64,000 nt of DNA from Sipunculus nudus (taxonomy: Eukaryota; Annelida; Sipuncula; Golfingiida; Sipunculidae). Where the stretch lies: the NCBI GenBank assembly GCA_026874595.1, contig CM049308.1:78724124-78788123 (forward strand), given 5' to 3'. A program made the translations under genes and the position numbers. The notes below the pieces were generated by a model that made no database searches, was not told the origin of the DNA, and saw nothing but the letters and a program-made list of their open reading frames with translations. Each line of letters starts with the position of its first letter. Position 1 is the stretch's first letter. Shown piece by piece: positions 45,301 through 56,178 of the stretch.

Positions 45301-48300
45301 AGAATCCTGCTCTCCAAAAAGTCCAAGGTAAACACGAATTTGTTGTATCTCTCCATCAGCTCATATATCACTGGATCGTCGTTAACATAACCTGTAACAA
45401 AATATATAGACACAACAATCATCATCAGCTTTTCCATCATGACCACATTCACTAATGTGTCCCAGATATTTCTTAAGAAATGGCAGACTTTGGCAGAGAA
45501 ATAAGTTTACATCATTAAATTTTCTTTTGCTCCGGTGATGGTATATAAGATGCTTCAAAGATTTGTACACACTTTCTGGACTGTTTTTTTCTCAGTCCTG
45601 AAAACGTACACGGACCATAATAAAATAGTATAAATTCAGATGGCGCTGCAAAAATGACAAGTGACCAGAAATCTATATATGTGTGCAACATTTTGCAAAA
45701 TCGTAGCTAAAGCTTGTAACTAATGTCAGCTTAATATAAAGAAAAGCCTTGCCAATAAAATAGGTCTCCGATTATTTGTGCTAATAAAAAGTATATTCAC
45801 TTCTTCACATATTCTTGTTTATACTGAAAATACACATAATAATAACTACTGAGAGCAAACTTTAAAGGTCACCGGGGTCCCTTCAACACTACATGCATCA
45901 TGTTTCAAGGCAAGCCACCTACTGGTAGAGAAAGAACTAAATGGATAGCGGGGTTTAGAGGTCAACTGGTTCAAATATATTGAGAGTATATAGAAAATGC
46001 CCGAATCCGAAATTCAGTCCATTTTAAAAATGTGTGTGTAACGATTCTGAAGCAAAGGTTCGGCTAATTCACCATATATCCGTGGCGAAAGGGGTGATTG
46101 GTGAAAGTAGTTTTACCTTTATGACAACATAGATGCATCAGACATATTTTTCATATCTTATAATGTGCCTGTCGCAACAATATTGACTAAGTAATCTACT
46201 TTCACCCAGATAAATGTATGTAAAAAAAGGAAAAAATATCAAAATCTATGGCAGGGAAAGGCCGAATATACATTGACCTATGCCATTATCCGCTCAAAAA
46301 ACCTTGGATATATTTTTCAATTATATGGAAATGTCCCACTTGCACTCATTTTGTTCTGTCAGATAATATGAAAGAGTGACAAAGGCACTATGTCAAGTCA
46401 TTGAAATGTAATTTTAAAAGCATTCCTGAGCGGAAAATGGCATATTTTGGTAATCATGCACTCAAGGCAAGGACACCCGGTTTGATTAGTGATAAGATAT
46501 GATAGAACGTCGGTCAGAGGAATGGTAAGCACCATTAAGAATCGTTAACTCATTCTGGGCCATCATCTGGGATTCTGCAGGGTGGTGAGAGGTAGTATGT
46601 TTCACCTTTGTCTGTGTGCATTTTTACGCAAAATAGTTATGAAGAGAGTTTGTTGAATTTCTGTGGAGGACTAGGATAATGCCGAAGGAAAAATTGATAA
46701 AAATTTGGAGGCATTTTGGATTACCATGATGTTATTTTTCATCCAAAGGCTTTCTTCCCGTTGTAACATAGGTATATTTTTGGCCAGAGGCAGTCAACCC
46801 GTAAAGTGAGTATTTGAACCTTGACAAACAATCCCCGTGTTGTGTAGTTTCAGTAGGATCCTGACTGACTGACTATGTATTAAGCCCTCCGAGCGCTCCA
46901 GTTAGGAGGGCCTTTTAGACCCGTTCCCTGGGCGCTCCCTAGGCGTAGAATTTTTATTGGAGCCGTGCGCATAGATTCTATTTAGCCAAGCACAGATTCG
47001 TTTCAGCTACCAGCGACCCAGGGGGGAAGTGAGTGGAGAAGATGATAAGATCAGAGTGTAACTGCTTGCCTGTCTCCACTCGTCTGTCTCCACTCTGGGT
47101 TGAGTATAACCTTATCTGGGTGATCATTAACCTGGGTACTGTATGGTGGTCAGTGACCTTTCCCCTGTCCAGCACTAACGTGGTGAATTCGAGAGAGATC
47201 TGGCTTCCATCTGAGAGAGAAGAGTTGGTTTGCTGATTCAAAGCACCATCTTCTGTACATCCAGGAGTCAGCCTTGACAACCTTGGTATGTGGTTTATCC
47301 CTTGTACTTAAGACCATATGCAGTTTGATAATTGTTAAAGTTTTTAGTTGTGTTTATAACCCTATATATTTGTTGTGGTTCTTTGAATTACCCAGCCAGA
47401 TAGAAAAACAAAAATCCTGTTCTCAGAATTAGAAATCCCTTACAACTGGCGAGCCTGCCAGGATCCCAGTTGTAAGGGATTTCTAATTCTGAGGACAAGA
47501 TTTTAGGGTACTGTAGCGCCCCCTTGTACGGTGGCCGCAAATTATAGAGTGCCCCATCGATTAATGTGAGAAACGGATGGCCCTTCTGAGCTTTCCGTTT
47601 CAATGTTGGGAACTGTTATGTTTGTGCCTCCATAATGGCATCCAAATCGATGTCATTATACACAGGTCGTGCTGTAACAGGAATTAGATGCTCAGCTTCA
47701 CTGTCTTCCATGAGGTCTATCATTTCTACTGCTGCCGTGGATACACAGGCTATGACTGGTGGCTCTCGCACTGGTGGGATCGGCTTTGAATTGTGCAGTC
47801 TGGACAACATATCACCTTTTACATTCAGGCAGCCCTTTCTATACACAATTTTAGGAGAGAACTCTGCCGGTGTCAGTGCCCAGCGCTGAACCCATGTGTT
47901 ATTTATTTTTGAGGTAAACAGACTCTGCAAGGGTCTGTGGTCAGTGTAGAGTGTAAACTGGCTACCCAGGAGGTAGTGCCTTAGCTTTGTAAGGGCGACC
48001 ATGACAGCCAGGCCTTCGCTCGATGTTGAATTATTACGCTGCGCTAGATTAAGTGTGTGTGACACATACTCAATAACTCTTTCTGTGTTATTGTCATCCA
48101 GCTAGGCCAGCACTGTGCCTACTGTCACATTTGACGCATTAGTGTACAAGTGGTAAGGGTTTTCGGGATCTTGAAAGGCTATTACCTGAGGTGAGAAAAG
48201 TAGGTCTTTAAATTTTTGGGTGGCCGCTTCGTGGTTTTGGCCCCAGTGGAATTTAGCATGTTTCTTTGTTAATGCCACCAGGGGTGCTGCAATTTCGGCA

Positions 48301-51300
48301 TAACTCTTTACGAATTGCCTGTAAAACCCACAGATGCCTAGCAGGATGCGAACACCTTTAACATTTGTGGGTGCTGCCATGTTTCTGATGGCTTCAGTCT
48401 TTTCTGGATCTGGCAGTTTTCCTTCTGCTGATATAATGTGGCCCAGAAGTTTTACTGCTGGCTTAGCAATATTGCATTTTGAGGCCTTGAGTTTTAGGTT
48501 ATACCGTTGAAGACAACGAAATATCTTCTGCAAGTGTTGTACATGTTCCTCTCTGCTTTTGCTGAAGACCACAACGTCATCTATGTAGACACGGGCACAA
48601 CTGTCTAACACAGCTTCTTTGAGGGCCCAACTTATGCCTCTTTGGAATGCAGAGGGCGCCACTGAAAGGCCAAAAGGGCAACGATGAAACTCATAGAGTC
48701 TGCTAGGTAAGGCCATTGCTGTCAGGGGTATGCTGTCAGGATGCATTGCTAACTGGTGGTACCCTGACTTCAAATCGAGGGTGGAAAATATTGTGGCACC
48801 CTGTAAATCATCAAAAATGTCAGACAAGCATGGGAAGGGGAACTTGTCTGCCTGGATTGTCTGGTTGACCTTCCGGTAGTCGACTACCAGCCGAACTGAA
48901 CCATCCGGTTTGTCTACCAGGGACACAGGACTACTACAGGGTGACCTACTTGGTCTAATGATCCCTTCTTTTAGTAGTCTTTGTACTTCCTGGTCAAGCA
49001 CCTTTTTCTTTACCAGGGGAACCCTATAAGGTGGGAGTGATGTGATTGTCCCATTTGTTCTAACTTTTAATGGCGGTAGACTTGAAATGGACATTTTCTC
49101 CTCTGATGAGGCGAACACATCACGAAACTGTCTCAGGACGTGATCTAAATCCGCGTCAGCATAACACGGCCTTGTGATGAAGATTTTGGTTGGTGTTCCC
49201 ACGTTTTCATGTGTAATCTTGAACACACGACGATACCATGTCAAGGTATCTTGTTCGAGGTCAAGGTCGGCACAGCCGCTGTTCAGTACGTCACTCCCTA
49301 AGATAAGATCATGTGGTAAGTCTGGTACCACAAATAGGCGTAACCTAGTGTCAAGATTTGAGAATAACACATAGGTTATACCAGTCACTACAAGCTTATT
49401 GCCCGTGAAGGACTTGAGCCCATGGGGGGGGGGGGGGGTTCCTCCAATGTGAAGTTATTATTCTTTCTGTGAAGGTTCATGAAAGTATCATGCCGCATCA
49501 ACGAAACAACCGCCCCAGTATCAATAAGAGCTTCTAGGCTAACTTCAGCATAGTGTAATTTAACAAATGGGCGTCCCTGTTGATGCTGTGATGCGGCCCT
49601 TACCAGTTTAAATGACTGTGAGGCCGGTGGGTGGGTTTGTTCAAAGTATATGTATAACCCTCATGGGAAATTTCCTGAGGGGGGTCGACAAATTTTTGTG
49701 CAATGGATTGTACAGCATTAACTTGCTGACCAGATTTCTGAACATGAATGACCATTGGTTCAATATACCGATTATCTTGATCAGTGGCACCCTTTCGACT
49801 TCTGATCACTTGTTGTGATGCTTGTTGTTTGTGTGTTTGTGGTGGTTTACTGGTCCACGTTTGGCCCTCTTGGGCCCAAGGGGCCCATTGGCCCCGAGCA
49901 TTTTTTCTCTTCATGGTATAGCACTGGTTACTCATATCTCGTATTGTGGAGCCGTAATAACAGACTGGTCTGTTATTCTGTGTATATCTCATGTAAGGCT
50001 GTTGCTTTCTGTGTGCTGTTTTTGTATCAAAAGGATATTGGAAATGCTTATTAATGAGATCTATGTCCCTAGGGGTTTTGTATTTCAGCCTCAGGGTCTG
50101 TTCCGAGTTTCCTAAGTAACCTAAGTCATCATGCATCAGGTTTCTGGCAGTTTGCATGGCCTCATCTATATCCTTGCATTTGAGGGCTGCCCTTGCTGCA
50201 GCAGTACTAATCAGACTGCGTGCAAAGTGTTCTAAAATTTCCCCATTTTTGTCAGCGGGGATGGTATTTCCATACAATTCTACCACCAATTGTATGAAGG
50301 TGTTATTATGCTCCTCTAGTATTGTTTGTGATTTCTGTCTGAGCTTGGTTAGTCTTCTTTTGAGGTGATCCATGTCGTTAGGTGGCAGAAAATGAACTTA
50401 ATATGTTGGATAACTTCCTGCCAAGTTACATTTTGCGTAACCTTTCCCTTTTCATCTGTTGTTGATTTTCTCAACATAAAACATTCAACAGACTTTGCGA
50501 CTTTGCCAACTAAAGTGGATCGAATCACTGATTTGACAATATTTTTATTATTGTCTAAGTTAATGGCAGCCTGTTTTATTTGTTCAGCATAATGTCTGAT
50601 TTGCCCTGCATTTCTGCAGGCACAATGGCCGATTCTGCCTATTGTTCTATCAAGATTGAATTGAAGATCAAGAAATGGACTGGTGGTTTGAACCTTATTT
50701 AAGGCCCGAGTAAGGTCTTCACGTGTGTCAGACATGTTGTTGTTTACACAGTCCGCTCACGAATCACGGGTAGTCATCGTTAATATCGTCATCAGCTTTT
50801 AGGTTCCTTATAGAGGTATATTCTAACCACGTCCTTATTTTATTCTGTAAATGTCCAAAATATGTTAAATAACACATTGGACACAACTAAAGGTTTGGTT
50901 TAGTCCTAGTATAGGTGCAGATGCCCATAACTCCTCGTCTAAACAAGCAGATTCAAAGAATTTATGTCCTTCGCTTCCGCCTTCAAGTCTCGGATGATTT
51001 TAAAGTCTGTGGTGACTAAATGCATATAGTTTTAACCATGCCGAACCGATGGCAGCACCTGGCAAAAAGTCAAGTTATTTATGTCACCCGCTAGCGACAC
51101 CTGTTGGTGATTAGGACACTAAATGTGCTGGTTCATCATTTCAATAATGAAAGATGCTATTGTATTGTTATCTTTTCAGACAGACACACCAAAATCAATA
51201 CAATCGAAGGTATGCTTGAGAGCAATCATCGACCCAAATTTGGATGAAATCGGATAATCCCGACGGACAGACAGACAGACAGACAGACGGACAGACAGAC

Positions 51301-52083
51301 AGACGGACAGCTAGACAGACAAACCAAATCAATGTCCCCTGTTCCAAGGAAGCGGGGGACAAAAACAGACTGACAACCTACCAGTTGGGCCATTTTTCTT
51401 GAAACACGCCACTAAGTCATGGAATGGTAGGGCCAGTACTGGCACTAGTTGTAGAATGAACATATTTTCTGCAGTCAGACATTCCTTGTGTGTCTCTGGT
51501 AACCAGTATTTTTCTCTCCTTTCATCGTAACATAGAAGTTTCTGGTATACCATCACTGCCAGCAGTTCCTTAACATACCTGTTAAAACATGAAAAAGTGA
51601 GTATCAAGTCACTGTTTACTTTGATGCAGAATAGACTTAGAGGTATATATAATACCGGTAACCTATGGTCCCTTTGTTATTGTATAAACAATCGATTATT
51701 ATTTCTATAGATAATCATGGGCCCTCTGACAACTCTTCCACCCTCAGTTTAATCCCTGCAGTCAAGTTCTCTTTCTTATTTTAACCTTTCTTTCAAAGGA
51801 ACGCAGAACTGCATATTTATTCAATGTCTGCAGCACAACTTTGTTTTGCGTCAGTAAAACAGAATAAAACGGCTTACTTTTCCTTATAGTCACCGGCGCT
51901 CGCTATTTCTTCCACTGTAGCGGGACCATCCATATGTACAAGAACGTCAAATAAACCCACTTGTGCTCCCAGACCTAGACATACCGCCGCAAATCCCTGG
52001 TCGATGGTTTTAGCCACATACGCCGCGGCCTCCTCCTTGGTCTTCATCGGCTCCAGGACACTCTTGTACTCTTGAGTTTCCAT
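42391..52083 (-). CDS. Winged-helix SAM-dependent methyltransferase (Rv2258c-like), four exons
   Basis: Exons on the minus strand are 52083-51878, 51578-51382, 45391-45269 and 42959-42391. All junctions are GT-AG, codons split correctly, and the sum is 1095 nt, a 364-residue protein. Residues 20-110 form the winged-helix/dimerisation domain (FAAVCLGLGAQVGLFDVL, TVEEIA, YWLPETH). Residues 136-175 form a helical linker (DDPVIYELMERY). Residues 177-364 are the class I methyltransferase fold: motif I VLDIGCAHG (181-189), acidic D208 in FVGLD, D235 in VDFVAMD, FDLVMSK near 247 and GGRFLLLEP. It would transfer a methyl group from SAM; the substrate is unknown, and related metazoan proteins are uncharacterised. 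Introns are 0.3, 6.0 and 2.3 kb. The 6 kb intron holds a Ty3/gypsy element in the same orientation. The start is the first ATG of exon 1 and the length matches the family. Confidence 0.93.
43905..43932. repeat. Short (AT)n microsatellite in intron 3
   Basis: A C-run followed by alternating AT. The rest of intron 3 (42960-45268) shows no exon, RNA gene or clear element. Confidence 0.85.
46850..47465 (+). mobile_element. Possible LTR plus primer-binding site, facing opposite to gypsy-1
   Basis: The plus-strand stretch ending AATCCCTTACA at 47446 is followed by AC and TGGCGAGCCTGCCAGGAT (from 47448). That has the form of an LTR end plus a tRNA primer-binding site beginning TGGCGA, as in several Ty3/gypsy groups. 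A TATA-like AGTATAACC occurs near 47103. The left boundary is not defined and there is no second copy in the window, so this is tentative. Confidence 0.4.
47422..47493. repeat. 28-bp perfect inverted repeat at the gypsy-1 3' breakpoint
   Basis: 47422-47449 and 47466-47493 are exact reverse complements (CTCAGAATTAGAAATCCC...ACTGG), separated by 16 bp. Homology continues outward for about 8 bp with two mismatches. It lies where the gypsy-1 integrase coding sequence stops abruptly. Confidence 0.93.
47494..49606 (-). pseudogene. Gypsy-1 protease-RT-RNase H-(truncated integrase)
   Basis: In the -1 frame relative to gag, the minus strand encodes an aspartic protease core LIDTGAVVSLM (about 49541-49508) and the later LILGSDVL phrase. 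The RT follows with LDLKSGYHQLAM (motif A), PFGLSVAPSAFQ (motif B) and intact YIDDVVVFS. The RNase H reads LYTNASNVTVG, where the usual catalytic Asp of LYTDAS is Asn, and continues through LYTDHRPLQSLF. Breaks: the protease and RT frames are joined across a 15-base G-run (49424-49438) that shifts the frame; an in-frame TAG lies at 48102-48104; a shift near 47610 precedes the start of the integrase N-terminal region (TLIDGALYNL); and the rest of integrase is missing. The RT size and motifs are typical of Ty3/gypsy. The element is inactive. Confidence 0.92.
49600..50735 (-). pseudogene. Gypsy-1 gag, frameshifted
   Basis: It starts MSDTREDLTRALNKV at 50735 and runs to a TAA at 49600-49602, with one frame change near 50349-50373. 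An alpha-helical, Gln-rich capsid-like region is followed by a degenerate zinc knuckle CYYGSTIRDMSNQC that lacks the second Cys of the CCHC pattern. The last sense codons include the slippery heptamer T TTA AAC. Coding stops just before the protease frame. Confidence 0.82.
49606..49612 (-). promoter_or_regulatory. -1 programmed ribosomal frameshift heptamer
   Basis: On the minus strand the gag frame reads CAT TTA AAC TGG TAA. T TTA AAC is the X XXY YYZ slippery heptamer used by many retroelements. The protease frame (CTG GTA AGG) is exactly the -1 frame and is open from this point, so the arrangement is functional in design. Whether a downstream pseudoknot exists cannot be told by eye; GGGC and GCCC words lie about 25 nt apart just after it. 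Confidence 0.8.
50736..51240. other. Gypsy-1 upstream flank in intron 2
   Basis: The leader and 5' LTR of gypsy-1 would be expected here (minus-strand upstream of gag), but I cannot identify LTR ends or a primer-binding site. Confidence 0.35.
51262..51325. repeat. (GACA)n/(GACG)n microsatellite
   Basis: Tandem GACA with interspersed GACG units, next to the methyltransferase exon 2 donor side (intron 2). It is preceded by an ATCATCGACCCAAATTTGGA phrase that looks like the edge of a dispersed repeat. Confidence 0.9.
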
Positions 52084-52140
52084 CTAGTTATAAAGTGTGT
52101 AACACTATAAAATCCCGACAATTCTTTCCGCGAAGACCTT
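52084..52140 (-). promoter_or_regulatory. Possible proximal promoter/5' UTR of the methyltransferase gene
   Basis: Immediately upstream of the start codon the minus strand reads GGGATTTTATAGTGTTACAC and TTTATAACTAG then ATG. The TTTATAG at about 30 bp is only weakly TATA-like, and the transcription start is unknown. Confidence 0.25.
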
Positions 52141-52569
52141 TTTTTCTGTCTTTAAGCAAGATTACCGAACACTTTATATGGAACTTCTATAAACTTGTTT
52201 TATTTTAAATGGCAAGGTTAACTCAAATTGGAAACAAGTTTCTGGGCCAGTTTTTTTAGTTTAACGCTCACAGAAATTAGTTTCTGAATCAGCAGAAATT
52301 ACCCAAAAGGTGCATAAATGCTTAATTAGTAGTATGTATTTCTAATTGTTTCGAAATGTGCCCTGCTAAACGGCTGAGGGACTGACGACGGACATAATTT
52401 CAACCCTACGGTCGCGATGACATCAAGTGAGATAAACTGTATAGCGAGATAAATCGGGGCTGGACAAAGGGGAATAACTATCCGTACCGGATAAAATGTA
52501 GAGGTCCCTTTTTGTGTTTATATAATTTTTTACAAGAGAGCCGGAGAGGGTCCCGGGCCGGCCAGGACT

Positions 52570-53060
52570 TTGTCCTGTAAGGCACTTGAAACTGCGGAAG
52601 TTTCTTTCGTGTTAGGTTATTAATAGGTGTGAAATCTATGTTTTCATAGGGACCCACGCCATAATATTTTTAGCTAATCTGCAGTTTATAATCGGGAGTT
52701 ACCCGATTTAGCCTAAAGGGGCTTGCATGGGCCGGCTAAGTATATAGGGCACAAGAAATCTCATAAAATGAGGAAGTCTCTTTTGCCTTTTTTGTTAACT
52801 TACCTGTGTATATATAATTATAGCTTTTCATCAGCACGGCTCAACGGGGCCCGGGGCAATAATGGAGTGTCCTATATATAGGGCACCATTAAATCCTTGA
52901 AAATGCGGAAATTTGATGAGTCCTTCTTATAATTTGTTGATTTAATCATGAGTGCTAAGAAGGAACTAAGGGGGCTCGGGCCCAGAAGTTTCCAAAGGCA
53001 CAAGAAAATTCTTGACCAAAAACAGGAAGTCTCATTTGTTTTAAATTGTGTTAGTTTTGC
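52570..53060. repeat. Diverged ~115-165-bp tandem repeat
   Basis: Four units carry GGCAC(A)AGAAAT, then AAAATG(A/C)GGAAGTCTC and a TTTGTTA ending, at about 52581, 52748, 52880 and 52996. Units have drifted heavily in length and sequence. The flank 52141-52569 shows nothing recognisable. Confidence 0.55.
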
Positions 53061-54429
53061 CCAATGAGACTTCGCGGGCAAAGAGTTTCACATGAAATCT
53101 TTGGTAATATCATACTGGCCAAGCGGATTTTTTTTACTGATATTTAGTATACACTAAGACACATCCGTGGAAGAGATCCACCAAATATATAATTATTTGC
53201 AATGATCTTGCAGGGACCACAAAGCCATAAAAAGCGTAACATAAAAATCTTTTCCGTTGGTCTTTTTGAATTAAGATACATGCATTTTCTCTTTTATTAG
53301 ATTAAATTATTGATATCACATTTATCTTGAAGGACAATTGTGTTTTTCAATAAAATCACTCAAGGGGCCAGATTTATTTAATGATATGTGCTGAATATAA
53401 ATGATTCTGCAGGGAGCTTGCAAAGGTCAATGTGATATTTGTCTATGTGGGGCGGGGAGGGGGGGGGGACCTGGAGACTCCTTTAATCTGTTTAATAAAT
53501 CCTATGTCCCTATATATGCATGCCATAATGGTTGAAGGCATGTTGCTAATATTTGTGATCATTATATGGATGTATTTTAAATACACATGCCATATATTCG
53601 AAATACACTCAACTATATGCTTGGTCTTGTTATTTTAAAAGTTTCACCACCCATGGTGGATGTCCTTACAATGTAAATTAGTTTAATGGTAGGTTTGACA
53701 GGTTCCGTAGATCATGATGCTGATACATGTAAGCCGTAAGATGTTTGTATATATTTACGTTTAAAAAAACGAGTTTTTCACAGAATCACAGCAGTAACCG
53801 GTACAGCTTGTGCACACGGTTTATTAAACTCCTAGAATTTTGGAGTATATCGATGGGGGTAGACTGGCCCAGTCAATGAAATGGCTCTTAATTGTTGCCT
53901 CTGACAGAGAAACCAAACGTTCTCTCACTGTATCGCACGTATAGTGTCAGGTTGCCACCCCTCGGTTACTTCTATAACTAATTACAACTCTCTGACCCTC
54001 TTATTTCATCGACTGGTAAACTTTGGCCGTACCGGACAGTCAGCGCCATACATCACCGCCGGCCGCCTCGCCGAACAAAGGTCTTTCCGAGTGACGTAAG
54101 GAGTAATTATAGTGGTCTTTCCCAGAAAATTTTTTTTCAAAACCGACATGGGTTATCCAGTAACCGCCTATTGTGGGTTTCTAGCTTGCTATTTATATAC
54201 TCATTTAATCAGTCTTAAAATTTCAGGTCCTCGGCTATTTTGAAAACGGCAATACTTTCAACAATATATATAACCCTCAGCCTCAGTGAGTCAGTGTGTC
54301 ACACTTTATCAGATCATCGCTTTTCAAGGCAGACCGGCTTGAAAATGTATCTCTAGCTTAGCCAATCAGCGTGAGATATTCAGGTCCACACACGACGAAG
54401 GCAATCATGTACCGGCTGGCAGAAACGAT
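53061..54429. other. Intergenic with a CpG-rich patch
   Basis: Mostly AT-rich. 54020-54100 is locally CpG-rich (GCCGGCCGCCTCGCCG) with a TGACGTAAG CRE-like word near 54092, but no exon is next to it. A G-run lies at 53459-53468. Confidence 0.35.
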
Positions 54430-54542
54430 CACGGCGATTAACCCGATTTAATCGGACTCACCATTATTAGGCCCTGCCATATATTGAATATATGGCAGGG
54501 CCTTATAATATTGAGTCTGATTATATCGGGCTACACGGCGAT
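54430..54542. mobile_element. 95-bp palindromic micro-MITE with 9-bp direct repeats
   Basis: 54439-54533 folds around a single central base (54486) into arms of 47 bp with six mismatches and no indels. The inner 17 bp (AGGCCCTGCCATATATT) are perfect. CACGGCGAT flanks it at 54430-54438 and 54534-54542. A 9-bp duplication is typical of Mutator-like elements; the family assignment is inference. Confidence 0.87.
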
Positions 54543-56178
54543 CAGCGTGATGGTGACTTAACAGGGAAAGACTTTCAAGTGTAACTTGAACACTTACAAA
54601 TACACCGTACAAAATATATGCGACAGTGTCTACAATGCACTTTCATTTGGCCCATGGACCGTGGTGTTCGACAGCAGAGATATATCACAGGACACGAAGG
54701 TCCTTGTATGGACTTTCTGAAAACATGATTTCAGTGCAAATGTTACCAAGCGGGTTTAGCTGTCTATTGCCATATGGACCGCTGTTAGCGTCCACATAGC
54801 AACGATGCCATTCACAGATACGTGACGGCCTGATATGCAAATGCGAGGGAATCGTAAGGAGCCTTGTGACGCCCTAAAATGCATTTATCAGGGATTCACC
54901 ATACGGACTTTACAGGGCTTTAGTGATAAGAGCTGGTACTAAGTTACGTCTATCGGTAGATGGAACAACGTTTTATTTTAAGCATTTTAGTAGTAAAAGT
55001 AAATACACTTAAGCCCAGGCAGGGCTACGAAGGGGGGGGGGGGGGGGGGGATTTCCTGAAAAATCCATACATACCATGTGGGGCTTCAACGGTGCAGTGA
55101 TATGTACGGCTAATCGTTGTGACAGCACCAGGACCAATATACAACACCAAACCGGGACGCAAGTATTAAAGTACGCAGGACAAAGGCCTTGTGAGGAGTA
55201 TATGTTAATACCATACTGACCTGGTTAATGCAACAATTATCATATACAGGTTGAATGGAGAATACGGTCAGGTCATAAAAATACATTACCAGGGATTATA
55301 TATGTACCTAAATGGATGCACACTTGCATGAATAACAATTAAACTCCAAATATAATTAGATGTTTTCATAATTAATGTTTTAATTAATAATTTGTGCAAG
55401 TCATGTTATACTAAAAGGAAGAAACTAAATACCCTTAAAGCGTAAGCTGTAATAAAAGAATACTGTATCAGTTTGCAAAGAGACCAACAGAACAGTTGGT
55501 CGAATTATGAATAAATGTCACACTATTTATTATCTCACTGTGAATGCACATGTGACTGGGCATATCATAGAATCTCACAAAATAGCTATTTACTGATTTT
55601 AAAATACCTCTTACAGTTGCGTCAGGTATTAACTAGGGGCTTTATTTTCTAGGCATAACAGAAATATATTTAAACTATATCTCAGAGAGAACTGGTTACG
55701 TTAATTTAATATATATTATTCATAGGGGAACTCCTATGTCGGGTTTGTTATTTAGTAATATTTATTACTTAAGATTTTTCATTAAAAGTTTAGATGTTTA
55801 TTTAACCACACAAAAATACCCATTACGATTCAATTCTAGACTACTGACCTTGGCCCTTAAACAACAAATTCTGCACCTGCACTTAGTATCAAATTATATG
55901 TTATCCATTTGAGCCTTAGAGTTATACATTTTTTTTTGTATTTGTAATTTTTTTTCTGATTTTAGTTTTATTTATTTTTATATCATAGACTCGTACTACA
56001 AGATTGGTATCACTACTACTTTCACAAGTGGATGTTATTGGATTTTGGTGCTCGCTTTTAATATGTTGATAAAATTCATTTTATTATGAGAAATAACTTG
56101 TTTTATTTGTTCTAACATCAAATTTTAATTGTTAAATAAATTATGGTCTTAAGAATAAAAATAACTATGTAATGTACC
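54543..56178. other. Intergenic, poly-G tract
   Basis: An 18-base G-run at 55033-55050. No coding, RNA or repeat features could be supported in the rest. Confidence 0.4.

Noticed and set aside
46978-47280. A 100-codon minus-strand frame
   Set aside because: It overlaps the putative LTR, read antisense, and has no recognisable domain.
54442-54530. A microRNA precursor
   Set aside because: The stem is long and nearly perfect with a 1-nt loop, unlike a Drosha substrate. The flanking 9-bp direct repeats point to a mobile element.
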